From NCBI GenBank assembly GCA_030146905.1, contig JASLAV010000230.1:1-13237 (forward strand): DNA of 13,237 bases, in the 5' to 3' direction. Below are positions 6,620-13,237 of this stretch, piece by piece. How positions within the stretch are numbered: the stretch's first letter is position 1; every line of letters starts with the position of its first letter. The DNA comes from Lentzea sp. (GTDB lineage: Bacteria; Actinomycetota; Actinomycetes; Mycobacteriales; Pseudonocardiaceae). The position numbers and the translations under genes are program-made. The notes beneath the pieces are model-generated. The model saw only the letters and a program-made list of their open reading frames with translations, made no database searches and was not told the DNA's origin.

Positions 6620-7636
6620 TCAGGCGATGCACGGCACCGCGAGCTGCTCGGAGAAGAACCTCTCCAGCGGCTTGCGGTGCAACCGGCGCTCGACGGCGAT
6701 CAGCTCGTTGCGCCGGTAGTGCCTGACCTGCGTGCTCGTGACGACGAAGCCGTTGCGTTCGGTCGTGGGCATCTCGTCGTAGAGCAACGCGTGCTGCCCC
6801 TGCGGCACGACGACGTCGGCCAGCCCGTCCGGGATCTCCCCGGCGCGCGTCGCGATCGTGGCCGCCAGCGCGTCCGGCCGGTTGCGCAGACGGCGGTGCG
6901 GCCACGGCACGCCGTGGTGCTCCGCCTCCAGCGTCCTGTGCAACGCCCTGGCGGCGTGCCGGATGGCCTTGATCGAGTCGCCGGTGATGACGTGCGCGGC
7001 GGGGTCGTCCAGCGAGGTGTCCCTGCGGAAGCCGGTGCACGCGATGACCTTGTCGTACCGCAGCTCACCGGTGCCGTCGATGGACGCGACGAACTGGTCG
7101 CCGTCCTTGACGATCCGCTGCACCGAACGCCCCACCGTGTGCGTCAGCCGTGCCGTGGCGGAGATGTTGTCGGCCGTCTCGAACGCGCTGTGCCCGCGCC
7201 CGATGATCAGCACGCGTTTGCCCGCGTACTCCGTCGGGTCGGTGCTGGCGCTCGCGTACGTCTCGGCGTGTTCGATCCCGGAAATGCTCGGCAGGAAGGG
7301 CTTCTGGCCGGTCGCGATGATGACGTGCCGCGCGTCGTACCGGCTCAGGTCGCTGACCGGCGTGTTGTAGCGGACGTTCAACGGCCGCGCGAAGTCCTCC
7401 AGGTACCGCACCAGGTCGTCGGCGCCGGGGAAGGCCCGCTTGCTGTAGCGGGAGAACGGCGGACCGTCGAACAACGAGTTGTCGTCCGTGGAGAGCACTC
7501 GGTGACGGGGGAACCTCCTGAAGAAGCTCGCCGGTCCCGCGCTTCTCTCCAGGATCACGTACTCACGCCCCGCACGGTGCAGGAATCGCCCCATCTGCAG
7601 ACCCGCCGGGCCCGCACCGATCACCAGGTACTCCAC
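6620..7636 (-). CDS. FAD-dependent NAD(P)-binding oxidoreductase (flavin monooxygenase / FOXRED2-like)
   Basis: With GTG at 7636 the product has 338 residues. It opens with an FAD-binding Rossmann motif EYLVIGAGPAGLQMGRFLHRAG, followed by YVILERS and the segment FFRRFPRHRVLST, which resembles FOXRED2-type flavoproteins. A second dinucleotide motif, VLIIGRGHSAFETADNI, binds NAD(P)H; its usual third Gly is replaced (GRGHSA). ATGQKP and ACTGFRRD are the conserved turns of two-dinucleotide flavoproteins. The C-terminus is short compared with longer homologues. A GGAGG at 7646-7650 precedes three consecutive in-frame GTG codons (7642, 7639, 7636); spacing favours the third or second. The frame extends to an ATG at 7705, which lies upstream of the predicted transcription start. 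Substrate unknown; monooxygenase versus simple reductase cannot be decided. Confidence 0.88.
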   Translation of the reverse strand: MEYLVIGAGPAGLQMGRFLHRAGREYVILERSAGPASFFRRFPRHRVLSTDDNSLFDGPPFSRYSKRAFPGADDLVRYLEDFARPLNVRYNTPVSDLSRYDARHVIIATGQKPFLPSISGIEHAETYASASTDPTEYAGKRVLIIGRGHSAFETADNISATARLTHTVGRSVQRIVKDGDQFVASIDGTGELRYDKVIACTGFRRDTSLDDPAAHVITGDSIKAIRHAARALHRTLEAEHHGVPWPHRRLRNRPDALAATIATRAGEIPDGLADVVVPQGQHALLYDEMPTTERNGFVVTSTQVRHYRRNELIAVERRLHRKPLERFFSEQLAVPCIA

Positions 7637-7656
7637 CACCACGCACCTCCCGGCCT

Positions 7657-7682
7657 CTTCTACGCCGAAGACGGCGCAGAAG
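7657..7682 (-). promoter_or_regulatory. Leader hairpin just upstream of the flavoprotein ribosome site
   Basis: In the minus-strand transcript CTTCTGCGCCG (7682-7672) pairs with CGGCGTAGAAG (7667-7657) over 11 bp including one G-U pair, with a TCTT loop. The G-U would be a mismatch in the plus-strand sense, so the pairing favours RNA from the gene's own strand. It ends 6 bases before GGAGG and could influence translation or mRNA stability. Confidence 0.5.
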
Positions 7683-7703
7683 TTCAGGCGGGCGGTTGCG
7701 TTC

Positions 7704-7738
7704 ATGATGTGGATTCGGGCCCGCTCCGGTCAACCGGA
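7704..7738 (-). promoter_or_regulatory. Putative promoter of the flavoprotein gene with an overlapping operator-like dyad
   Basis: On the minus strand TTGACC (7733-7728) and CATCAT (7709-7704) are 18 bases apart, matching 5 and 4 bases of the consensus. Transcription would begin near 7697, leaving a leader of about 60 bases. A 14-base dyad TCCGGTCAACCGGA (7725-7738) covers the -35 box, a good position for a repressor. Confidence 0.45.
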
Positions 7739-7825
7739 AAGCGGACAGTCTTGTGGTGCTGATCGGTCCAATCGTCTTTGCGCTGATTGCGAATGAGACC
7801 GGTGTCCGGCGAGGGGTTCGCGTTG

Positions 7826-7853
7826 TTCCGGCCTGATGCCATCAGGCCAGGAA
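7826..7853. repeat. Long inverted repeat upstream of the membrane protein/thioredoxin-NHL cluster
   Basis: GGCCTGATG-C-CATCAGGCC (7830-7848) is a perfect 9-bp-arm dyad around one base. It extends by TTCC (7826-7829) and GGAA (7850-7853) across a single extra A. As DNA it resembles an operator for a dimeric regulator; as RNA it would form a 12-bp stem with a 3-base loop. There is no T-run, so it is not an intrinsic terminator. The rest of this gap (about 7740-7825 and 7854-7890) shows no further feature I can support. Confidence 0.55.
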
Positions 7854-7890
7854 TGCGGTAACGCGGCCGGGAGGCGGCCGATAGCCGGTC

Positions 7891-8355
7891 ATGAGCGATG
7901 AGCGAGTGCCCGTCCGTGCTCGCGTGCGGTCGTCACCGCACTCGTACATCGCCGGATTTCTGGTGCTCCTGGCGGTGTGCGGCGCGGTGGCGGTGGCGGT
8001 GAGGTGGTCCGGCGAACCCGGCACGCCCGCGGGCTCCCCTTCCGCGCCGGTTCGCGACGGTTCCGCCACCACGGTGCCGTCAGATCCGCTCGACGACATG
8101 AACGCGGGCGACTGCCTGCGCAACGACGGCACGGACACCAGCCCGGTGATGGTGTCGTCCGCCTGTGCCGGTGGCTCGTTGCGCGTGCTTTCCAGGAACT
8201 CCGGAACTGTGGACGAGAACATCTGTCCTTACGTCGGCGGAACCCGGCTCGTCTACGTGATGAGGAAGTACGAGCTGATCACCGAGAAGGGCGTCGAGGT
8301 CAGCCGCACCCTGAGCGTGCCGGAGTCGTACGTGTTCTGCCTGCAGAGGCTGTAG
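7891..8355 (+). CDS. Membrane-anchored four-cysteine protein, function unknown
   Basis: The 154-residue protein has a short basic cytoplasmic tail, one transmembrane segment at about 19-38 (YIAGFLVLLAVCGAVAVAV), a Pro/Ser/Thr linker (40-66) and an extracytoplasmic domain starting at DDMNAGDCLRNDG. Cys30 lies inside the membrane segment and does not fit a lipobox because the preceding residue is Val. Four outer cysteines (75, 92, 112, 150) probably form two disulfides. The AGDCL opening and cysteine spacing resemble small actinomycete secreted domains of the LppU type, but this is a loose resemblance. The ATG has no ideal ribosome site; GGGAGG lies about 15 bases upstream. Its stop is 5 bases before the thioredoxin-NHL gene, so it probably leads that operon. 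Confidence 0.82.
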   Translation: MSDERVPVRARVRSSPHSYIAGFLVLLAVCGAVAVAVRWSGEPGTPAGSPSAPVRDGSATTVPSDPLDDMNAGDCLRNDGTDTSPVMVSSACAGGSLRVLSRNSGTVDENICPYVGGTRLVYVMRKYELITEKGVEVSRTLSVPESYVFCLQRL

Positions 8356-8360
8356 TCCAC

Positions 8361-10229
8361 ATGGTGGACGCCGGAACAGCCCAACCGTCCACGGTGTTGG
8401 ATACGGCCGTGACGACTGCCAAGCGCCGTGCCCGTGTCCGCGCCCCCGAGCTGGTCGGACGCGGCTGGCTGAACACCGGTGGCGCCGACGTCAGCCTCAA
8501 GGAGCTGCGCGGCAAGATCGTGCTGCTCGACTTCTGGACGTTCTGCTGCATCAACTGCCTGCACGTCCTCGACGAGCTGCGTCCGCTGGAGGAGGAGTTC
8601 GACGACGTCCTGGTCACGATCGGCGTGCACTCGCCGAAGTTCGTGCACGAGGCCGACCCGGACGCGCTCGCGGCCGCCGTCGAGCGCTACGAGGTGCACC
8701 ACCCCGTCCTCGACGACCCCGAGCTCACGACCTGGCAGAACTACGCCGTCAAGGCGTGGCCGACGCTCGTGCTGGTCGACCCCGAGGGCTACGTCGTGCA
8801 CGTCGCCGCCGGTGAGGGCCACGTCGAGGCGTTGAGGACGATCATCGGCGAGCTCGTCGAGGAGCACGACGAGAAGGGCACGCTGCACCGCGGCACCGGT
8901 CCGTACGTCGCGCCGGAGCCGAAGAGCACCACGCTCCGGTTCCCCGCCAAGGCGATCGTCACGCCGAACGGCACGATCCTGGTCAGCGACTCCGCCCACC
9001 ACAGCATCGTCGAGCTCGAAGCGGACGGCGAGACCGTCATCCGCCGCATCGGCACCGGCGAACGCGGCCGGGAGGACGGCGCGACGCCCAGCTTCTCCGA
9101 GCCGGCGGGCCTCACCCTCGTGCCCAACACCCACGGCTACGACGTGGTGATCGCGGATACCGTCAACCACCTCCTCCGCGGCCTGAACCTCGAAACGGGC
9201 GTGGTCACCACGCTGGCCGGCACCGGCGAGCAGTGGCGTGACGGCGAGACCGACGGGCCGGCCGACAAGATCGAGCTCACCAGCCCGTGGGACGTCGCCT
9301 GGTGGAACGGCGGCGTCGCCATCGCCATGGCCGGCAACCACACGCTCGGCTTCTTCGACCCCGCGGAGAACACCGTCCGCCGCCTGGCGGGCACGACCGT
9401 CGAGGGGATCAACGACGGACCGGCGGAAGGGGCCTTCTTCGCGCAGACCTCCGGGCTCGCCGCGGACGGCGACCGGCTCTGGATGGTCGACTCCGAGACC
9501 AGCGCGCTGCGCTATCTGGAGAACGGCGAGGTCACCACCGTCATCGGCAAGGGGCTGTTCGCGTTCGGCCACAAGGACGGCGACGCGGACGAGGCGCTCC
9601 TGCAGCACCCGCTGGGCGTCACGGTCCTCCCCGACCACTCGGTCGCCATCAGCGACACCTACAACAACGCGATCCGGCGCTTCGACCCCGAGACGAACAC
9701 CCTGACCACCATCGCGACGGACATCGCGGAGCCGTCCGACGCCCTCGTGGTCCAGGACGAGCTCGTCGTGGTCGCGTCGGCGGCCCACCGGCTCGAACGC
9801 TTCTCGGCCGCCGCCACCAGGATCGACGGCGAGGCCCACCAGGTGAAGCGGCCGTCCACCGACATCGCGCCGGGGCGGTTCGAGCTCGCCGTCGTCTTCA
9901 CCCCGCCGACGGGGACGAAGCTGGACGAGAGGTACGGGCCGTCGACGCGCCTGGAGATCACCAGCTCGCCCCCGGAGCTGATCATCGAGGGTGCGGGCGT
10001 CGGAACCGAACTGGTACGGGCGTTGCGGATCAACGATTCAGTCACGAACGGCGTGCTGCACGTCGTGGCGCAGGCGGCCAGTTGCAGCGACGATCCCGCG
10101 GACGAACACCCGGTCTGCCGTCTGACCAGGCAGGACTGGGGTGTACCCGTTCGAGTGGTTGCGGATGCACCTACCAGGCTCCCGCTGCTCATGGGCGGCA
10201 TGGACGAGGGGTCCCAGCAGGGCACGTAG
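8361..10229 (+). CDS. Thioredoxin-like protein with NHL beta-propeller (NHLRC2-like)
   Basis: A 622-residue cytosolic protein with no signal peptide. Residues about 25-165 form a thioredoxin/TlpA-like domain: WLNTGGADVSLKELRGK, then DFWTFCCINCLHVLDEL with Cys62, Cys63 and Cys66 (the redox pair is C63-I-N-C66), and the cis-Pro region KAWPTLVLVDPEGY. Residues about 180-480 hold NHL-type repeats, recognisable as VSDSAHHSIVEL, IADTVNHLLRGL and ISDTYNNAIRRF. The C-terminal ~120 residues are a beta-rich domain ending near PLLMGGMDEGS. The domain order matches NHLRC2 and its bacterial relatives, whose biochemical role is poorly known; a dithiol-disulfide function is inferred from CxxC. ATG at 8361 is 5 bases after the previous stop, with AGAGG at 8345-8349; a GTG at 8409 is an alternative. 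The GroES-like gene follows after 9 bases. Confidence 0.92.
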   Translation: MVDAGTAQPSTVLDTAVTTAKRRARVRAPELVGRGWLNTGGADVSLKELRGKIVLLDFWTFCCINCLHVLDELRPLEEEFDDVLVTIGVHSPKFVHEADPDALAAAVERYEVHHPVLDDPELTTWQNYAVKAWPTLVLVDPEGYVVHVAAGEGHVEALRTIIGELVEEHDEKGTLHRGTGPYVAPEPKSTTLRFPAKAIVTPNGTILVSDSAHHSIVELEADGETVIRRIGTGERGREDGATPSFSEPAGLTLVPNTHGYDVVIADTVNHLLRGLNLETGVVTTLAGTGEQWRDGETDGPADKIELTSPWDVAWWNGGVAIAMAGNHTLGFFDPAENTVRRLAGTTVEGINDGPAEGAFFAQTSGLAADGDRLWMVDSETSALRYLENGEVTTVIGKGLFAFGHKDGDADEALLQHPLGVTVLPDHSVAISDTYNNAIRRFDPETNTLTTIATDIAEPSDALVVQDELVVVASAAHRLERFSAAATRIDGEAHQVKRPSTDIAPGRFELAVVFTPPTGTKLDERYGPSTRLEITSSPPELIIEGAGVGTELVRALRINDSVTNGVLHVVAQAASCSDDPADEHPVCRLTRQDWGVPVRVVADAPTRLPLLMGGMDEGSQQGT

Positions 10230-10238
10230 ACTCTGCTG

Positions 10239-10559
10239 GTGCCTGATGTCAAGCTCGAGATCCAGATGCTGTACGACCGCGTGATGGTGCGCATTTCGCC
10301 CGAGGACGGCGAGCGGCGTTCCAGCGGAGGCATCGTGATCCCCGCTACGGCCCAGATGGCGAAGCGGTTGGCGTGGGGCGATGTGTTCGGAGTCGGTACC
10401 AGCGTGCGCCACGTGAAGGTCGGTGACCGGGTGATGTTCAACCCGGAAGATCAACTTGAGGTCGAGGTGCACGGCACCACGTATCTCGTGATGAGGGAGC
10501 GCGATCTGCACGCGGTTGCGACGGAGCTCACCGAGCACGGTACGGGCCTGTACCTATGA
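10239..10559 (+). CDS. GroES-like co-chaperonin family protein
   Basis: The 106-residue product covers the whole Cpn10 fold. It starts with LYDRVMVRISPEDGER, the usual first strand with the conserved Arg-Val. The mobile loop region SSGGIVIPATAQ (about 28-39) keeps the IVI tripeptide that in GroES contacts GroEL. Then follow WGDVFGVG, VGDRVMFNP and a C-terminal YLVMRERDLHAVA strand. It differs from canonical GroES in the Ala-Gln-Met-Ala-Lys stretch after the loop and in an acidic/His-rich tail. There is no groEL next to it. GTG at 10239 is 9 bases after the thioredoxin-NHL stop, so it is almost certainly cotranscribed with that gene. It is probably a second, diverged GroES-like protein rather than the housekeeping one, but I cannot see the rest of the genome. 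Confidence 0.88.
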   Translation: MPDVKLEIQMLYDRVMVRISPEDGERRSSGGIVIPATAQMAKRLAWGDVFGVGTSVRHVKVGDRVMFNPEDQLEVEVHGTTYLVMRERDLHAVATELTEHGTGLYL

Positions 10560-10636
10560 GCCGCCGGCTCGTGATCTGCGCCTGATAGCCACACCACATA
10601 TGCCGCCTCAGGAGACACAGGGCAACGGGGAGAGCT

Positions 10637-12637
10637 GTGCCGTACGACGCTGACAAGACGAGAGCCATGCCACCGGTGGGTCCCGGTGGCACGGCCTCCG
10701 AGCAGACCGCCAAGATCAATCCGGTCCAGGCGGACGCTGCCACCGCGGCGTGGCCGTCCGAGGAGCCGGACACCAACGAGCCGACCGTGTCCACGGCCGT
10801 GCCCGGTGTCGGCTTCCCGGCGAGCGAGGACGCCACGGAGTACATGCGGCCGGTGGCGCCACCCGAACCCGAGCCGGAGGACTTCGGCGTCCACGGGCCG
10901 GTGATGATCGAGCCGGGTGAGGACGAGCCCCGGCAGAAGAACACCAGGAAGAAGGCGCTGGTCGTGGCCGCGGCCGTGGTCGGCGCGTTCGGCCTGCTCT
11001 ACGGCCTCGACATCCTCATCTCCAGCGGCAACGTCCCGCGCGGCGTGACCGTGGCGGGCGTCGACGTCGGCGGCATGAGCCACTCCGAAGCCGAGAAGAA
11101 GCTGCGCGACGAGATCGGCCCGCGCCTGAGCAAGCCGGTGGCGCTCAAGGCCGGTGACGTCACCGGCGAGCTGGACCCCGAGGCGGCGGGTCTGGAGCTC
11201 GACTGGGACAGCACGATCGACCGTGCCGGCAGCCAGCCGCTCAGCCCGATCACGCGTGTCACCTCGCTCTTCACCAGCCGTGAGGTCGGCGTCGCGACGA
11301 AGGCCGACGAGGCGAAGGTCTCCGGCGCGCTCGAGGCACTGCGCCCCAAGCTCGACCACGAGCCCATCGAGGGCTCCATCAAGTTCGAGGGCCCGAACCC
11401 CGTCGCGGTCGACCCGCACGACGGCCAGAAGCTCAAGGCCGAGGAGGCCGCGAGCGCTGTCGTCGCGAACTGGGCCTCCGGCAGCCCCGTCGACGTCCCG
11501 ATGGACTTCACCCCGGTGAAGACCACCAAGGAGGGCGTCGAGAAGGCCCTCAACGAGGTCGTCAAGACGGCGGTCTCCGGCCCGGTCAAGATCAAGGGCG
11601 AGGGCAAGGACGCGAACCTCACGCCCGAGCAGATCGGCGCCACGCTGGCGTTCTCGCCCGGCGACGGCGGCGCGCTCAACGTCGCGGTGAACAAGGACAA
11701 GCTCGCCGAGGTGACCGGTCCGCAGCTCAAGGACACGGTCAAGGAGGGCAAGGACGCCGAGATCGTCTTCGAGGGCGGCAGGCCGACGGTCAAGCCGTCG
11801 GTGGACGGCCTCGACCTCGACTGGGACAAGAACCTGCAGCCCTACTTCGACACGCTGAAGAAGACCGACGGGCGCGAGGTCAAGTTCGAGTACAAGCACA
11901 CGCCCGCGAAGGTCACCACCGAGCAGGCGAACAAGATGGGCATCAAGGAAGTCATCGGCGAGTTCCAGACCGGTGGCTTCGCCGCGGAGTCGGGCGTCAA
12001 CATCCGGGTCGTCGCGCAGAAGGTCAACGGCGCGATCGTGAAGCCCAAGGAGACGTTCAGCCTCAACAAGTACACCGGTCCTCGCGGCACCGCGCAGGGC
12101 TACGTCGAGGCGGCCATCATCGAGAACGGCATCCCCGGCCGTGCGGTCGGGGGTGGCATCTCGCAGTTCGCGACCACGCTCTACAACGCGTACTACTACG
12201 CGGGCATGAAGGACGCGGGCCACAAGGAGCACAGCTACTGGATCACGCGGTACCCGAAGGGCCGCGAGGCCACCGTGTTCATGGACGGTGCGGGCAACAG
12301 CCTGATCGACATCGCGTTCACGAACCCGGACGACACGGGTGTCGCCATCCAGACGATCTGGACGCCGTCCTCGATCAAGATCGTGCTCTGGGGCACCAAG
12401 AACTACGACGTCACCGGCTCCACCAGCGGGGAGTTCAACCACACCCAGCCGGAGGAGCGCAAGGTCAACAAGACGCCGTGCTCGCCGAGCACCGGTGCGC
12501 CGGGCTTCTCGGTGACGGACACGCGCACGATCAAGGACCGCCGAACCGGCCAGTCCCGCAGCGAGTCCCGCACGGTCCGCTACGACCCCTCACACAAGAT
12601 CATCTGCGAGGCGCCGCCACCACCAGCCGGCGGCTGA
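10637..12637 (+). CDS. Membrane-anchored VanW family protein with peptidoglycan-binding-like domains
   Basis: A 666-residue protein. Residues 1-105 are a Pro/Glu-rich cytoplasmic region; a basic stop (QKNTRKK) is followed by one transmembrane helix at about 107-129. The extracellular part starts with NVPRGVTVAGVDVGGMSHSEAEKKL, the signature opening of PG_binding_4 (YoaR-like) repeats, with a second such segment further on (KIKGEGKDANLTPEQIGATL). The VanW domain occupies about 435-590: GGFAAESGVNIRVVAQKVNG, KPKETFSLNKYTGPR and GGGISQFATTLYNAYYYAG. A C-terminal tail with two cysteines and a PPPP run ends the protein. VanW proteins accompany vancomycin-resistance operons and cell-wall loci, but their activity is not established; a cell-wall role is inferred. 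GGGGAG (10627-10632) supports GTG at 10637. The 77-base gap after the GroES-like gene holds no clear terminator. Confidence 0.92.
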   Translation: MPYDADKTRAMPPVGPGGTASEQTAKINPVQADAATAAWPSEEPDTNEPTVSTAVPGVGFPASEDATEYMRPVAPPEPEPEDFGVHGPVMIEPGEDEPRQKNTRKKALVVAAAVVGAFGLLYGLDILISSGNVPRGVTVAGVDVGGMSHSEAEKKLRDEIGPRLSKPVALKAGDVTGELDPEAAGLELDWDSTIDRAGSQPLSPITRVTSLFTSREVGVATKADEAKVSGALEALRPKLDHEPIEGSIKFEGPNPVAVDPHDGQKLKAEEAASAVVANWASGSPVDVPMDFTPVKTTKEGVEKALNEVVKTAVSGPVKIKGEGKDANLTPEQIGATLAFSPGDGGALNVAVNKDKLAEVTGPQLKDTVKEGKDAEIVFEGGRPTVKPSVDGLDLDWDKNLQPYFDTLKKTDGREVKFEYKHTPAKVTTEQANKMGIKEVIGEFQTGGFAAESGVNIRVVAQKVNGAIVKPKETFSLNKYTGPRGTAQGYVEAAIIENGIPGRAVGGGISQFATTLYNAYYYAGMKDAGHKEHSYWITRYPKGREATVFMDGAGNSLIDIAFTNPDDTGVAIQTIWTPSSIKIVLWGTKNYDVTGSTSGEFNHTQPEERKVNKTPCSPSTGAPGFSVTDTRTIKDRRTGQSRSESRTVRYDPSHKIICEAPPPPAGG

Positions 12638-12655
12638 CCCACCAGCGGTGATTCG

Positions 12656-12695
12656 CAGTGGCCACGAACGGGTAGTCACCCGTTCGTGGCCACTG
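12656..12695. terminator. Perfect 18-bp hairpin between the VanW and DUF1206 genes
   Basis: CAGTGGCCACGAACGGGT (12656-12673) and its exact complement (12678-12695) flank an AGTC loop, starting 18 bases after the VanW stop. It is a very stable stem, a likely terminator for VanW (perhaps bidirectional), though only TTGCG follows. The right arm also contains the best start codon of the next gene, GTG at 12686. Confidence 0.65.
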
Positions 12696-13237
12696 TTGCG
12701 CAAGAGGCGCGAAGACACCCCGTCGTCCAGACCCTGGGGCGGGCGGGAATGGTGATGTACGGGGTCGTGCACGTTCTGGTGGCGTGGCTGGCGATCCAGG
12801 TCGCGTTCGGCCAGTCCGAACAGGCCGACTCGAAGGGCGCGGTGAGCGACATCGCCCAGGGCGGCGCCTGGCTGCTGTGGACGCTCGCCATCGGGCTCGT
12901 GTTCTTCGCCCTGTGGCAGCTGCTCCTCGCCTTCGTGGGCTACACCTACATCGGCAAGAAGCGGAAGCGGATCTCCAAGCGCATCGGGTCCGCCGCCCGC
13001 GCCGTCACCGCGACCGGTATCGCGCTCGGTGCGTTCAAGTACGCGACGGGCAGCAGCTCCGGGAACCAGAACCAGCAGCAGCAGGAGCTCACCGCCCAGG
13101 TGCTCGCGCTGCCCTTCGGCCAGTTCCTCGTCGGCGCGGTCGCGATCGGCATCCTCTGCATCGCCGGCGTGATCATCTACAAGGGCATCAAGAAGTCCTT
13201 CGAGAAGGACCTGGACATGGGCCGCGCGCCGTCGTGG
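12686..13237 (+). CDS. DUF1206 domain-containing membrane protein (3' partial)
   Basis: The frame runs open from GTG at 12686 to the window end, 184 codons, with no stop, so the C-terminus is missing. The N-terminus reads MATVAQEARRHPVVQTLGRAG, then GVVHVLVAWLAIQVAFG (first membrane helix), WLLWTLAIGLVFFALWQLLLAF (second), the basic KKRKRISKRIG segment, ATGIALGAFKYATG (third), a Gln-rich loop and FLVGAVAIGILCIAGVIIY (fourth), followed by KGIKKSF. Paired helices with a basic segment after the second helix match DUF1206, which has six helices in three repeats in about 270 residues; function unknown. The HPVVQTLGRAG stretch before the first helix is typical of the family and argues for GTG 12686 over ATG 12749. 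That GTG is inside an 18-bp hairpin and lacks a ribosome site, so the start is uncertain. Confidence 0.85.
   Translation, partial: MATVAQEARRHPVVQTLGRAGMVMYGVVHVLVAWLAIQVAFGQSEQADSKGAVSDIAQGGAWLLWTLAIGLVFFALWQLLLAFVGYTYIGKKRKRISKRIGSAARAVTATGIALGAFKYATGSSSGNQNQQQQELTAQVLALPFGQFLVGAVAIGILCIAGVIIYKGIKKSFEKDLDMGRAPSW

Noticed and set aside
6140..7762. 540-codon plus-strand frame across the hydrolase and flavoprotein genes
   Set aside because: It overlaps two convergent genes with intact catalytic motifs and is Arg/Ser/Thr/Pro-rich, as expected out of frame.
7891..8355. Lipoprotein call for the four-cysteine membrane protein
   Set aside because: The only N-terminal Cys (30) lies in the middle of the hydrophobic segment and is preceded by Val, which does not fit a lipobox.
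7977..8360. Upstream extension of the thioredoxin-NHL frame
   Set aside because: The extension overlaps the membrane-protein gene and has shadow composition; the ATG at 8361 is placed right after that gene's stop.
8253..9839. 528-codon minus-strand frame opposite the thioredoxin-NHL gene
   Set aside because: Composition is typical of an antisense shadow (Val/Arg/Asp/Gly-rich, no motifs) and the plus-strand frame has clear CxxC and NHL motifs.
10451..12442. 663-codon minus-strand frame opposite the VanW gene
   Set aside because: Shadow of the VanW gene; the product is repetitive in Leu/Arg/Asp/Val and has no domain.
10637..12637. Vancomycin-resistance cluster
   Set aside because: VanW-domain proteins are widespread in actinomycetes; no vanH, vanA, vanX or VanRS-like gene is present in the window.

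Overview
The base composition (high G+C, codons ending in G/C, frequent GTG starts) and the protein families point to a filamentous actinomycete, most likely Pseudonocardiaceae (Lentzea, Saccharothrix, Amycolatopsis or a relative). This is inferred from composition and family recall, not from a database search. The window looks like ordinary chromosome. I see no transposase, integrase, tRNA, rRNA or CRISPR array, and no classical biosynthetic cluster. Twelve complete genes and two genes cut by the window edges account for most of the sequence.

Left part (1-3434, all + strand): the last 89 residues of an ATPase-like protein ending in a winged helix; a structured 150-base gap; a 48-residue basic protein with its own terminator; and a probable small RNA or attenuator with two abutting hairpins, the second a terminator. 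Then come a 6-phosphogluconate/3-hydroxyisobutyrate dehydrogenase-like reductase, a secreted S37-type tripeptidyl aminopeptidase, and a small NYN/PIN-like protein whose stop codon overlaps that of the next, convergent gene.

Middle part (3431-7636): a minus-strand pair (TetR repressor, then a Cof-type HAD phosphatase) is divergent from a short-chain dehydrogenase. The 88-base intergenic region carries three direct repeats that look like operators. Downstream of the dehydrogenase lies a dienelactone hydrolase-like enzyme, convergent with a FAD-dependent oxidoreductase. The oxidoreductase has a recognisable promoter, a leader hairpin and a run of three GTG codons at its start.

Right part (7826-13237, + strand): after a long inverted repeat comes a tight cluster: a membrane-anchored four-cysteine protein, a cytoplasmic thioredoxin-NHL protein, a GroES-like protein (gaps of 5 and 9 bases), and 77 bases later a large membrane-anchored VanW-family protein. 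An 18-bp perfect hairpin follows. It either terminates the VanW transcript or folds over the GTG start of the last gene, a DUF1206 membrane protein that runs off the window. The shared theme may be envelope and protein-quality maintenance, but that link is inference.

The most interesting material is in the non-coding segments: the two-hairpin RNA before the reductase, the triple repeat at the TetR/SDR divergon, the long dyad before the thioredoxin cluster, and the hairpin over the DUF1206 start.
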